Shown here piece after piece: positions 43,354 through 51,885 of a stretch of 64,000 nt of DNA. This stretch comes from Mycobacterium sp. MS1601. GTDB taxonomy: Bacteria; Actinomycetota; Actinomycetes; Mycobacteriales; Mycobacteriaceae. The position numbers and the translations under genes were made by a program. How positions within the stretch are numbered: the stretch's first letter is position 1; the number at the start of each line of letters is the position of its first letter. The notes under the pieces were generated by a model. That model did not search any database, had not been told where the DNA came from, and saw only the letters and a program-made list of their open reading frames with translations. The DNA lies in contig NZ_CP019420.1 of assembly GCF_001984215.1 (NCBI RefSeq), forward strand, positions 2,046,001-2,110,000, given 5' to 3'.

Positions 43354-43987
43354 GAAGTTCCCATCGGGCCAGAACACGAGAAATCAACAGGTACAAAGCA
43401 AAGTAGAAGAGCGCGGCGAGCCCGTACATCTCGAGCGGCTCGTAGGTGTCTCCCGCGGCTTCCGCGGCCGCCGAGGTCAGTTCAGCCACCCCGAGGACGA
43501 ACACCAGCGAGGTGTCCTTGATGACGTCGGCGACGGTGTTCGTGGAAGGCAGCAGGATCGGCACAAAGGCCTGGGGAAGAACGATCTTCTTGAGACGTTG
43601 AAAGGCACTCAGACCCAATGCATCTGAGGCCTCCCATTGGCCACGATCGACGCTCTGCACACCCCCGCGGAAGATCTCGGCGAAGATCGCGCCATGAAAC
43701 GCGCCCAGTGCAACGACTCCCGCCCAGAATGCGGGCAGCAGAATTCCCATCTCACCCAGCCCGAAGTAGGCGAAGAGGATTATCAGCAACAATGGGGTCG
43801 CCCGGACCAGCACGATGTAGCAGGACGCCGGCACACGCAGCGCGGGGTGGCTGCTCAACTTGCAGACCGCCAGCACCGCCCCCAAAGCCACAGCCAATGC
43901 CACACTGCAGGCGGTCAACTGCCCCGCCACGAGCAGCCCGTCCCAGAAGAGCCCCAGGTAGTTCCCCCACTGGTTCAGCAGTGTCAT
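43331..43987 (-). CDS. Polar amino acid ABC permease (HisQ-type)
   Basis: A 218-residue permease with helices around WDGLLVAGQLTACSVALAVAL and IVLVRATPLLLIILFAYFGL. The EAA loop reads EASDALGLSAFQRLKKIVLPQA. It pairs with the permease at the end of this operon. The binding-protein stop is 8 bases upstream. The family includes importers for octopine and nopaline as well as ordinary amino acids. Confidence 0.85.
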   Translation of the reverse strand: MTLLNQWGNYLGLFWDGLLVAGQLTACSVALAVALGAVLAVCKLSSHPALRVPASCYIVLVRATPLLLIILFAYFGLGEMGILLPAFWAGVVALGAFHGAIFAEIFRGGVQSVDRGQWEASDALGLSAFQRLKKIVLPQAFVPILLPSTNTVADVIKDTSLVFVLGVAELTSAAAEAAGDTYEPLEMYGLAALFYFALYLLISRVLARWELHVARRRN

Positions 43988-43995
43988 TGCCGGAC

Positions 43996-44871
43996 TCAGG
44001 GTTTGGCCAGCCCGGGCACATCTGAGGCTTCACAGATTCCGTCGAAGAAACTGGAGTCGGTGACGTCGTAGCGCGCCATGATCGTTTCGAGTGTCCCGTC
44101 ACATGAGATGTCCTTGAGGTACACGTTGAGCTTCTCGAGGAACGTCTGTGAATACGTGCCCTTTGCGACGGCGAAGTAACCTCGTACCAACTCAGGAGCC
44201 GGAGGATCCTGCAACGGTGCGGGACCCAACAAGGCAACGTCGTTTGCAGCCGAACCTGCCCAGGTCGAAATCGCCACGCTCGAGTTCAATGCCGCGTCCA
44301 CCCGTCCCTGCTTGAGCGCTCCGAGCAGATCGGGCTCGCCGCTGAACTTCACCACTTCGACACCGGGGATCCCCTCGGCTTGATCGACGTAGATGGTGCC
44401 GGCGATCACGCCGACCTTCTTGCCGTCCAGCCCCTCGAAGGATGCGCTCCCCACAAGGGGATCAGACCCTCGCACTGCGACACCGTCGACGAAGTTGCCC
44501 ATCGGGCGACTGAAGTCCATCGCATTGGCCCTGCCTTCGTTCCAGTAGATTCCCATGGAAACGTCGGCCCTCTTCGACTGCACTGCCTCCAGCGTCGCAT
44601 CGAAGGGAAGAGCAATGAATTCGGGTGTTGCGTTGAGCGTTTCGGCGAATCCCATAAGGATGTCGACGTCATAGCCGGTCCACGATCCGTCGGGGTTCTG
44701 GAATGCCTGGGGCGGTCCCGCGAACACGGCCATCCGCAACTGGTGGCCCTCGACACGCTCCAAGAGTGTGGTGTCGTCCGAGGAGCCGCACGCGCTCAAG
44801 GCGGCGCCCGTCAGAACCGCCAGTGCGGCCATTGCCCATGCGCGGAGCCGGGGTCTGTTGGCAGGTGTCAT
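43996..44871 (-). CDS. Amino acid/opine ABC solute-binding lipoprotein
   Basis: A 291-residue family 3 binding protein. The signal peptide ends in the lipobox LSAC with lipidated C28. Typical features are LRMAVFAGPPQAFQNPDGSWTGYDVDI and the hinge motifs GKKVGVIAGT and VDAALNSSVA. It starts at an ATG overlapping the stop of the racemase-family gene, so uptake and that enzyme are made together. Ligand specificity cannot be read. Confidence 0.84.
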   Translation of the reverse strand: MTPANRPRLRAWAMAALAVLTGAALSACGSSDDTTLLERVEGHQLRMAVFAGPPQAFQNPDGSWTGYDVDILMGFAETLNATPEFIALPFDATLEAVQSKRADVSMGIYWNEGRANAMDFSRPMGNFVDGVAVRGSDPLVGSASFEGLDGKKVGVIAGTIYVDQAEGIPGVEVVKFSGEPDLLGALKQGRVDAALNSSVAISTWAGSAANDVALLGPAPLQDPPAPELVRGYFAVAKGTYSQTFLEKLNVYLKDISCDGTLETIMARYDVTDSSFFDGICEASDVPGLAKP

Positions 44872-45689
44872 CGCCGTGTTTCCTGTTCGTCCGAATCGGT
44901 CTGGTTTTTCGGCTCGAGCAAAGGGAGTTGCTCTGGCCAGGGAAGCGAATGCAGTGGGTGATCCGGCGCCTCGACTCGTTCGCCGATCTGGGCAAGCGCT
45001 GCCCACATGGTCGCCTGGAGTGAGCCTATGACAGGGATGCCGTATTCAGCACTGAGCTCAGAAAGTAGGTGCCGCAAGCGAAGTGAGATGCAGCTGATGA
45101 ACATCACCGAGGCATCGCGGCGATACACCTGCGCTGCAATGGCTCTGATCTGATCGTCAGTGGCGTCGTCGAGCGGTTCGATGGTGGTGGTGGGGATCGG
45201 CGGGACCTCGAAGCCCGCCTCGGCGAGGAACTGCTGCAACAGCAGGTTCTGTCCGTACTTGTACGGTGTGCCGACCGCGATCTTGTGCGCACCGAGGGCG
45301 GTGAGCGCGCCGATCACCGCACCGCTGGCCGTGAGCGCCCGGCGGGCTCCAGCATTCAACATCGAACTACGCAGGGCTGCTTCACCTTTGAGACCTTCGC
45401 GATGGCTTGCGGCCGTGCAGTTGAACACCACGATGTCTGGATCGATGCTGGGCAGATTAGGGCAGCTGATCAGGGATCGGACTGCGGGTTGGACTGTGTC
45501 GCGGCTGGCGAACAGCTTGTCGATGGTCAGGGGGTCCTCGGTACCGGCGAACGGTATCTGAAGCCTGGTGATGAACGGCACCACGCGGTCAGGACACCAT
45601 TGCCACATTTCGGCATCGAGGCCGGTATCGGGCGTCACCAGCATGCCGACCCGACCGGTGACCGTGGACGGAAAGGTCTGTGTAGCCAT
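44868..45689 (-). CDS. Asp/Glu racemase superfamily enzyme, maleate isomerase/arylmalonate decarboxylase-like
   Basis: A 273-residue protein with the two catalytic cysteines of the superfamily: C91 in VVFNCTAASHREG and C200 in FISCISLRLRH. The N-terminus GRVGMLVTPDT and the ALTASGAVIGALTALG block fit the maleate cis-trans isomerase branch. Members isomerise maleate to fumarate, racemise hydantoins or decarboxylate malonates. It leads the amino-acid importer operon, so it may act on the imported compound or its unsaturated dicarboxylate product. The substrate is not determinable. Confidence 0.8.
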   Translation of the reverse strand: MATQTFPSTVTGRVGMLVTPDTGLDAEMWQWCPDRVVPFITRLQIPFAGTEDPLTIDKLFASRDTVQPAVRSLISCPNLPSIDPDIVVFNCTAASHREGLKGEAALRSSMLNAGARRALTASGAVIGALTALGAHKIAVGTPYKYGQNLLLQQFLAEAGFEVPPIPTTTIEPLDDATDDQIRAIAAQVYRRDASVMFISCISLRLRHLLSELSAEYGIPVIGSLQATMWAALAQIGERVEAPDHPLHSLPWPEQLPLLEPKNQTDSDEQETRR

Positions 45690-45712
45690 ACAAAATCCCC
45701 TTCGGGTCCGCC

Positions 45713-45763
45713 GAATTCATGAGCGCAGTGGACGGCCTTCATCGCCGTTGCGCCCATGAATTC
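45713..45763 (-). promoter_or_regulatory. Long-armed hairpin between the SDR and racemase-family genes
   Basis: The arms GAATTCATGAGCGC and GCGCCCATGAATTC pair over 14 positions, the one mismatch becoming a G-U pair in the minus-strand RNA, around a 23-base loop. It lies between the SDR stop and the start of the downstream gene. It may attenuate read-through, protect the downstream message, or end the SDR transcript. No U-tract follows. Confidence 0.5.
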
Positions 45764-45776
45764 GGGATCAAGGACG

Positions 45777-46535
45777 TCAGGCGGTATAGCCGCCGTCGAT
45801 CGAGAGGCTGGCGCCGGTGATGAAGCTCGCGCCGGGGCTGGCTACATAGACAACGAAATCGGCGATCTCATCCGGGTGTGCGAACCGACCGAGGGCCGTG
45901 CGTGATCGCGTGAGTGCCCCGGCGTCGCCTTCGTCAGGATTCATGTCGGTGTTGGTGGGTCCGGGCTGGACGTTGTTGACCGTGATTCCAAGTGGACCGA
46001 GGTCGCGGGACAGCGCCTTGGTGAGTCCTGCGACTGCAGCCTTGGTCATGGCATACAGGCCACCGCCGACGTAGGGAATGTAGTCGGCGTTGATACTGCC
46101 GATGTTGACGATGCGGCCACCTTCTCTGAGGTGCTTGACGGCTGCCTTCGTCGCGACGAACAGGCCTTTGACGTTGATGTCGACGGCCCAGTCGAAGTCG
46201 TCGAGCGTAGTCTCCTGAACCGACTTGTACAGGAAGACGCCGGCCGCGTTGACCAGGATGTCGAGCTGGCCGTAGGTGGCCACGGTCTCTTCGACGGCCG
46301 CCTCGACGGCTGCGGAATCTCGCGCGTCAGCGTGGATCGCGCGGGCCTTGCCGCCCGCCGCTTCGATGTCCTTGACGGTCGCCGCCGCGCCGTCCGGGGT
46401 CGCGCTGTACGTGAGCGCGACCGCCGCACCTTCTCGTGCCAGTCGCTTCGCGATCGCGGCGCCGATACCGCGGGAACCGCCCGTGACCAGGGCGACCTTC
46501 CCCTGCAGGGTGCCGGCGTCGGTGGTGGTGGACAT
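45777..46535 (-). CDS. Short-chain dehydrogenase/reductase
   Basis: A 252-residue classical SDR. The cofactor motif is TGGSRGIGAAIAK, the structural NAAG motif appears as LVNAAGVF, and the catalytic set is S (NIGSINAD) and Y-x-x-x-K (LYAMTKAAV). The residues after strand 2 (ALTYSATPDG) suggest NADP. GGAG precedes the ATG by a short spacer. A copy of the LysR element lies 87-130 bases upstream, so it belongs to the island regulon. Probable role: oxidation or reduction of a hydroxy or keto intermediate. Confidence 0.85.
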   Translation of the reverse strand: MSTTTDAGTLQGKVALVTGGSRGIGAAIAKRLAREGAAVALTYSATPDGAAATVKDIEAAGGKARAIHADARDSAAVEAAVEETVATYGQLDILVNAAGVFLYKSVQETTLDDFDWAVDINVKGLFVATKAAVKHLREGGRIVNIGSINADYIPYVGGGLYAMTKAAVAGLTKALSRDLGPLGITVNNVQPGPTNTDMNPDEGDAGALTRSRTALGRFAHPDEIADFVVYVASPGASFITGASLSIDGGYTA

Positions 46536-46621
46536 GTATCTCCAATGCTCTTCGAAGGTCAACTGAGCGCGGTGTTTCTGCTCACAACCGCGTACCGCAA
46601 GCGTCGCCTCTGATCAGCCAT

Positions 46622-46665
46622 CTGTCCATACGGTTGTCGCGATATCGATTATCGCGAATCAAGAT
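46622..46665 (-). promoter_or_regulatory. LysR-regulon element B, upstream of the SDR gene
   Basis: Second copy of the 44-base element. On the minus strand it shows the dyad ATCTTGATTCGCGAT (T-N11-A), then GATAATCGATATC, then TATGGA as the -10-like box. It lies in the 196-base gap between the LysR stop and the SDR start. Confidence 0.75.
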
Positions 46666-46731
46666 TGCTGAAATCATCGTCCACCGGCAATGAAGAAGAA
46701 ACACGGTGGACACATCAGGCCGAAAGTTGGT

Positions 46732-47616
46732 CTATCGCATAGCTTCGGCCACGAGGAAGCGAAGGAACTCCTCTGCCGCAGGCGGATACCGCCGACCTCG
46801 CCGCCAGGTGAGCACCACCGCCGGCGTGATGGGCGGGTTCAACGGTCGCATCCACACCTCGGACGGCGCTTCCACAAGGAACGCCCGAGGCAGCACCGCC
46901 AGACCATGACCGTGGCGTACGAGACCGAGCAGCATCGGCAGCTCATTGGATTCGGTCATCACCTTCGGGCTGACGTCCAGGCGGGCCAGTACGGCATCCA
47001 CCGCAGCCCGCAGTCCGGCGCCGCGCCGGAACCCCACCATGGGTTCTGCGTCCAGCTCACCGATCTCGATGCGCTCATGGTGCTCCAGGCGATGACCGGC
47101 TCTACCCGCAACCACCAGGTCATCGCGGTCGACCACGACGCCCTCGAGTCCGGGTGGGAGATCACTCAGTTCGGAGGCCACCACCGCCATGTCGGCGACG
47201 TCGTTCTTGACCATCTCGAGGAGCTCGACCCTGGTGCCCTCCCGCAGGCTCACCCGCACCGCAGGGCGATGAGAGCGGAATCGAGCCAGGATCTCGGGAA
47301 TGTCCAGCGAGGCCGCGGGAAACGTCGCCCCGAAGGTCACCTCGCCGACCGTCTGCCCGCGAAGGCTCAGCACCTCCTCGCGAGCGGCGGACAGTTCGGC
47401 GAGCACCCGGGTGACCCGCCCGACAAAGAGCACGCCGGCATCCGTGGGACGAATGAGTGGGCGTTGCCTATCCAGAAGGCGGACGCCCAACTCATCCTCC
47501 AGCTTGGCCACCTGGTGCGAGACGGCGGACTGGGCGACGTCGAGGCTGGCGGCGGCTTTGGTGAAGGATCCGGCCGCCGCCACAGCGACGAGGTATTCGA
47601 GCTGACGTATTTCCAT
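46732..47616 (-). CDS. LysR-family regulator of the island
   Basis: A 294-residue LysR protein. The N-terminal winged helix is MEIRQLEYLVAVAAAGSFTK, then AQSAVSHQVAKLEDELG. The effector domain follows (GEVTFGATFPAASLDI, MVKNDVADMAVVA, MVGFRRGAGLRAAVD). Its start codon lies within element C, which it shares with the divergent eight-gene operon, the classical layout for a LysR activator that represses itself. Two more copies of the same element upstream of the SDR and the VOC/ABC genes indicate a wider local regulon. Confidence 0.87.
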   Translation of the reverse strand: MEIRQLEYLVAVAAAGSFTKAAASLDVAQSAVSHQVAKLEDELGVRLLDRQRPLIRPTDAGVLFVGRVTRVLAELSAAREEVLSLRGQTVGEVTFGATFPAASLDIPEILARFRSHRPAVRVSLREGTRVELLEMVKNDVADMAVVASELSDLPPGLEGVVVDRDDLVVAGRAGHRLEHHERIEIGELDAEPMVGFRRGAGLRAAVDAVLARLDVSPKVMTESNELPMLLGLVRHGHGLAVLPRAFLVEAPSEVWMRPLNPPITPAVVLTWRRGRRYPPAAEEFLRFLVAEAMR

Positions 47617-47658
47617 CGTGATTCACGATATTCGATATCTGCTCAACCGTATAGACAG
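47615..47658 (+). promoter_or_regulatory. LysR-regulon element C, promoter of the catabolic operon
   Basis: The dyad ATCGTGATTCACGAT is a perfect palindrome and matches T-N11-A. The second dyad GATATTCGATATC is also perfect. CTGCTCAACCG then leads to TATAGA (47650-47655) as the -10 box. The first dyad overlaps the LysR start codon, so the regulator would control both directions. The first [2Fe-2S] gene starts about 110 bases downstream. Confidence 0.8.
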
Positions 47659-47767
47659 ATTGCAGACTTCTTCGCGACCCTTGATGGGTGCTGGATACGA
47701 CGCGGCCGGCAAGTCCGACATGGGCTCGCCGCACACGCAGATGCGCTATGCGCCAGGGAGTTACGCG

Positions 47768-48040
47768 ATGACGCCAGCAAGCCGGGGCGGTGAGGTGCAA
47801 CTCGAGATCGACGGGGTGGTCACACACGCGTCATCAGGCCAAACCATTGCGGCCCTGCTCATCTCACGAGGAACGGTCTCCTGGCGCGTGACACCGGCGG
47901 GTGAGCCGCGTGGTGCGTTCTGCGGTATCGGCGTGTGCCACGACTGCGTGGTGACCGTCAACGGTGACGCAGGCGTCAAGGCCTGCCTGACCCCCGTCCG
48001 CGACGGCATGCAGATCCTGACGCAACGGCGGACATCATGA
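47768..48040 (+). CDS. Small [2Fe-2S] subunit of an opine-oxidase/hydroxyproline-dehydrogenase-like complex
   Basis: A 90-residue ferredoxin-like protein with C52, C57, C60 and C73 (FCGIGVCHDC and KACLTP) spaced for one [2Fe-2S] cluster. It starts MTPASRGGEVQLEIDG, with AGGGAG 7 bases upstream of the ATG. Proteins of this size accompany OoxA/OoxB, nopaline oxidase and D-hydroxyproline dehydrogenase as the gamma subunit. It is the first gene of the LysR-controlled operon. Its stop overlaps the next start as ATGA. Confidence 0.84.
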   Translation: MTPASRGGEVQLEIDGVVTHASSGQTIAALLISRGTVSWRVTPAGEPRGAFCGIGVCHDCVVTVNGDAGVKACLTPVRDGMQILTQRRTS

Positions 48041-49446
48041 CACCCGAAGATGTGGACGTTGCGGTGATCGGTGCAGGACCGGCCGGTCTCGCCGCCGCAC
48101 GCGCGTCTGCGTCGGCCGGTGCGGGGACTGTTCTTCTCGACGCGAACCCTAGGCCCGGTGGACAGTACTACCGGCAGCCCGGACGCACCGGCGTGGCGCC
48201 GACGCGGTCACAGCGTGAGGGACAGGCCCTCTTCGAGGACGCCGTCGAGGCGGGCGCGGAGCCTCGGCTGGGAGTGTCCGTCTGGTCCGCCACGCACCGA
48301 TACGGCCGGGTCGAACTGGACACCCATTCGGCGAAGGGTGATCGCGGCCGGGTACGCGCACGCTGCACCGTCGTCGCCGTCGGCGCCCACGAGCGGTTCG
48401 TCCCGATTCCGGGCTGGACCCTGCCCGGGGTGTTCTCCGCCGGAGGTGTGCAGACGTTCCTCAAAGAGCAGGGTATCCCGGTCGGCTCGCGCGTCGTCCT
48501 CGGTGGCACCGGCCCACTTCAACTTGTCGTCGCAGCCGAACTCGCTCGTCATGGAGTCGATGTGCCGGCGCTGTTCGAGCTCGCACGGCCGGTGTCGCAC
48601 GCCCTGCGGCACCCGACCGCCGTCCTCACCGGAGCCTGGGGCCAGTGGGCCCGGATGTCCGAGGGTGCACACGCCGCAATCACGCTGGCCCGAACGCACT
48701 GCCCGGTCCGGGTCGGGTGGACGATCACCGAGGTACTCGGAAGCACCCGGGTCGAAGGGATCCGCGCCGCTCCTGTGGACAGCGGAGATCAGCCGATCAC
48801 GGCGCGAGCGATCGAGATCGACTGTGATGCAGTGGCATTGCATCACAGTCTGGTGCCCAACACCGAGTTGCTGCGACTACTCGGCGTCGAACTGCAGCTC
48901 CAGCCGGGAACGGGTCACTGGGTGCCGCGCCGAACCACCGACCTCGAGACCTCCGCCGACAACGTCTTTGCCGCCGGCGACGGTTCCGGCATCGGAGGTC
49001 TGGCACTGTCGCTCGTTGAAGGTGCCATCGCAGGCCAGTCGGCGGCAGCCAAGGCACTGGCACAACCGACCCGAATAACCCGGACTATGGCCGTCCGCCT
49101 CCGGCGTGAGCAGCGATTCCAGCGCCTCTACGCCGAGCTGTTCCGGATCCCCGATGCGCTCGTCACCGCCCTCTCCACTCCAGAGACCACAGTCTGCCGC
49201 TGTGAAGGTGTCACCGCGGGCGACCTCGACTGCGCGATCGCCCAGGGCGCCGCGACGTCGTACCTGGCGAAGGCTGTCACCCGTGCCGGCATGGGTCCGT
49301 GTCAGGGGAGGCTGTGCGCCCCGACAGTGGACGCTCGCCTTCGTTCGTCCGGCGCCGAACCCCGTCCGCTGTCACGCGCCGTCCGCGCACCACTCACAGC
49401 GCTGCCCATGCGCGCCCTCACGAAAGACATCCAGTCCGATGACTGA
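48037..49446 (+). CDS. FAD/NAD(P)-binding alpha subunit with BFD-type [2Fe-2S] end (OoxA-like)
   Basis: A 469-residue flavoprotein. The FAD Rossmann motif is VIGAGPAGLAAARA, a second nucleotide-binding region is GSRVVLGGTGPLQLVVAAEL, and the closing flavin motif is NVFAAGDGSGIGG. The C-terminus carries a bacterioferritin-associated-ferredoxin-like cluster site with C387 and C389 (VCRCEG) and two more in GPCQGRLC. This is the architecture of opine oxidase subunit A and hydroxyproline dehydrogenase alpha. Electrons would pass from the beta-subunit FAD to these clusters. It overlaps both neighbours. Confidence 0.85.
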   Translation: MTPEDVDVAVIGAGPAGLAAARASASAGAGTVLLDANPRPGGQYYRQPGRTGVAPTRSQREGQALFEDAVEAGAEPRLGVSVWSATHRYGRVELDTHSAKGDRGRVRARCTVVAVGAHERFVPIPGWTLPGVFSAGGVQTFLKEQGIPVGSRVVLGGTGPLQLVVAAELARHGVDVPALFELARPVSHALRHPTAVLTGAWGQWARMSEGAHAAITLARTHCPVRVGWTITEVLGSTRVEGIRAAPVDSGDQPITARAIEIDCDAVALHHSLVPNTELLRLLGVELQLQPGTGHWVPRRTTDLETSADNVFAAGDGSGIGGLALSLVEGAIAGQSAAAKALAQPTRITRTMAVRLRREQRFQRLYAELFRIPDALVTALSTPETTVCRCEGVTAGDLDCAIAQGAATSYLAKAVTRAGMGPCQGRLCAPTVDARLRSSGAEPRPLSRAVRAPLTALPMRALTKDIQSDD

Positions 49447-50551
49447 CGCCGTGGTAATCGGAGGTGGAGTGGTCGGCTCCAGCGTCGCGATGCACCTCGC
49501 CGACGCAGGCCTGTCGGTGATCGTCGTGGAGAGAAGCGGCGGCCCGGTGGAAGCCTCCACCCGCAACGGCGGCGGCGTGCGTGCACAATGCCGGAATCGG
49601 CCCGAACGGCTACTCGCCATGCGCAGTCAGCAGCTGTGGCGACAACTCGAACTCGACAACGGTGTCGACTTCGAGTACCGGGTCTCCGGGAATGCGCGGC
49701 TGGCCTATTCGGATGCTGCCCTGGACAAGTTGCGTGCCGAACAGCTCGAGGAGCACGCCGACGGCCTGCATACCGAGATCTGGACCCGCGAGCAGCTCAA
49801 CGCCCAGATGCCGTTCCTGTCTCCGGATGTGTTGGGAGCCAAGGTGTGTCCGTCGGACGGGCACGCCAACCCGATTCTCGCGACGTGGGCCGTCATCGCG
49901 GCTGCCAAGCGCTGTGGCGCTCGATATCTGACCGACACCACCGCGGTGGCCATCGGCACCGTCGGCGGAATGGTGGATTCAGTGGTGGTCCACGACTCCC
50001 GTGAGGGGTGCACCGAGATCGCGACCCCACTGGTGGTCCACGCCGCCGGAGCATGGAGCAAAGACCTGGCCAGTCACGTGGGGATCGACCTGCCGCTGGT
50101 CCCCTCACGCAACGCGATGATGATCACCGAGTCCCTTCCGCCGATGTTCGATGCCTTCCTCTCCTCGCACGAGAAGCAGGTGTACCTGCGTCAAGCACAG
50201 AAAGGCCACGTACACATCGGCGGCGTCTTCGACATTCCGGGAACATTCGATCAGAGCGTCGGAGTCGACGAGATGGAAAAGCTCGCCCGCGCAGTCGAAC
50301 TGGTCCCGGCGCTGAAGCAGGCCCGCATCCTGCGGACGTGGGCAGGTACCCTCGACTACACCCCGGATCACCTGCCTCTGGTCGGCCCGGTCGTTGGTCT
50401 GGGCGGGTACGTCGTGGCAGCCGGCTTCAGCGGACACGGATTCTGCCTCGGCCCCGTCGTCGGGGAAGCGGTCGCCGACCTGGTGCTGGATCGCCCACCC
50501 CACGTAGATCTGTCTGCACTGTCCCCGTCCCGGCTGGAGATCGCGGCATGA
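49439..50551 (+). CDS. FAD-dependent amino-acid-oxidase-type beta subunit (OoxB/DadA-like)
   Basis: A 370-residue DAO-family flavoenzyme starting MTDAVVIGGGVVGSSVAMHL. It has the acidic end of strand 2 in VVERSGG, a substrate-side block RNGGGVRAQCRN, and the C-terminal flavin motif YVVAAGFSGHGFCLGP. It is the catalytic subunit that oxidises a C-N bond of an amino acid, sarcosine-like or opine-type substrate. The ATG lies eight bases inside the end of the alpha gene. With the two preceding genes it makes a three-part dehydrogenase. Confidence 0.85.
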   Translation: MTDAVVIGGGVVGSSVAMHLADAGLSVIVVERSGGPVEASTRNGGGVRAQCRNRPERLLAMRSQQLWRQLELDNGVDFEYRVSGNARLAYSDAALDKLRAEQLEEHADGLHTEIWTREQLNAQMPFLSPDVLGAKVCPSDGHANPILATWAVIAAAKRCGARYLTDTTAVAIGTVGGMVDSVVVHDSREGCTEIATPLVVHAAGAWSKDLASHVGIDLPLVPSRNAMMITESLPPMFDAFLSSHEKQVYLRQAQKGHVHIGGVFDIPGTFDQSVGVDEMEKLARAVELVPALKQARILRTWAGTLDYTPDHLPLVGPVVGLGGYVVAAGFSGHGFCLGPVVGEAVADLVLDRPPHVDLSALSPSRLEIAA

Positions 50552-51885
50552 CCGAACATGTCATCGACGTGCTCGTCGACGATCTTTTGACCCGGCGAGA
50601 CAAGTACACCCCGGCAACACAACAAGCGGGCCGCCGCTGTCTTGCTGACGCAATCGCTTGTGCCGCAGCCGGTTCTGGTGGGCCGACCTACAGTCTGATC
50701 TACACGGCAATAGGACCGATCCTCGGTGGGGCGCCACAGGCGACCGTCTGGTTCGGAAACCGCCGTGCGAGCCTGGCCGAAGCAATGCACATGAACTCGA
50801 CGGCTGTCGCCGCCGACGATCTCGACGACGGCAACCGCTCGGCGATCGGCCATCCCGGGGGGGCCGTCATCCCGGCCGTCCTCGGCTACGCTGAAGCACT
50901 GGGCTACAACGGAGATCTGTTGATGCCCATCGCCTTCGGGTACGACGCCGCGGTAACGGTGGCCGGGGGGCGCACCGCGCACCGTGTTCCCACGATGGCC
51001 ACCGGCCGGTGGGCAGCGTACGGTGTTGCCGCCGCCATCTGGGCGATGTCCGGAGCAAGCCGCGAAGTCCTGACGCGTGCTCTGGCCCACGCGGCATCAC
51101 TGTCGCCGCAACTGGTGCACCCGGTTGCAACCGCTCCCGATGGCCTGAAGGAGGGCACCGCCTGGGCCACACTCGCCGGGTTGGCGGCGTTCCGACTTGC
51201 CAACTCCGGTGTGGACGCCCCACTACACGCCCTGGACACCCACCCCGACTTCGATCCTGGCTGGTTCCGCTCCACTGGGACAGAGCCTGCGATCCAGGAG
51301 ACCTACTTCAAGCGATACGCCTGCTGCCGGTGGATTCACCCCGCGCTCGACCTCATCTTCGAGCTACGCCGGCGTGGTGAAATGCCGGACCCCGCGAGCA
51401 TCGAGGCGATCGAGATCCACACGTTCGAGCGATCACTCTGGTTGCCCAACAACCCTCGCCCCGCCTCGCTGGAATCGGCTCACTACAGTTTTCCGTTCTG
51501 CGTGGCACTGGGCGTCTTCGCCGAACCCGCCGAGTTTCTCCCACTCACTCCGGCGGTGCTGGGCCACCAGTCGGCCCTGTCGCTGGCGCAGCGGGTCCGG
51601 GTGATCGAAAGTGCGGAATTGACAGCGGCTTTCCCCGCACGCACGCCGATCGAGCTGACCATCACCGCCAGTGGCACCTCGATCGATCTGAACCTGCCCA
51701 CCGCCACCGGCGACCCATCACTACCACTGTCCGACGATCAACTCGCCGGCAAGCACGCGATCCTGCTCCACCACCACCCCGGTGTCCGCGCCGAACTCAG
51801 CAGGGTTCTTCGCGGCAGCGGTCCGCTCACACTCACCGATCTGCCTGTAACGCTCGATCAGTCTCCTGGAAAGGATCTTTCATGA
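50548..51885 (+). CDS. MmgE/PrpD-family protein
   Basis: A 445-residue protein of the family that includes 2-methylcitrate dehydratase, cis-aconitate decarboxylase and iminodisuccinate epimerase. Typical features are the N-terminal helix bundle (ATQQAGRRCLADAIACAAAG), the conserved DDLDDGNRSAIGHPGGAVIPAV with its D/H pattern and the lid-region segment FKRYACCRWIHPALD. The reaction is unclear, but iminodisuccinate epimerase shows that members can act on N-linked amino acids, which suits the opine-like context. The ATG overlaps the previous stop (ATGA). Confidence 0.82.
   Translation: MTEHVIDVLVDDLLTRRDKYTPATQQAGRRCLADAIACAAAGSGGPTYSLIYTAIGPILGGAPQATVWFGNRRASLAEAMHMNSTAVAADDLDDGNRSAIGHPGGAVIPAVLGYAEALGYNGDLLMPIAFGYDAAVTVAGGRTAHRVPTMATGRWAAYGVAAAIWAMSGASREVLTRALAHAASLSPQLVHPVATAPDGLKEGTAWATLAGLAAFRLANSGVDAPLHALDTHPDFDPGWFRSTGTEPAIQETYFKRYACCRWIHPALDLIFELRRRGEMPDPASIEAIEIHTFERSLWLPNNPRPASLESAHYSFPFCVALGVFAEPAEFLPLTPAVLGHQSALSLAQRVRVIESAELTAAFPARTPIELTITASGTSIDLNLPTATGDPSLPLSDDQLAGKHAILLHHHPGVRAELSRVLRGSGPLTLTDLPVTLDQSPGKDLS

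Noticed and set aside
46690..47793. Long plus-strand open frame opposite the LysR gene
   Set aside because: It is the shadow of a complete LysR protein and has no recognisable domain.
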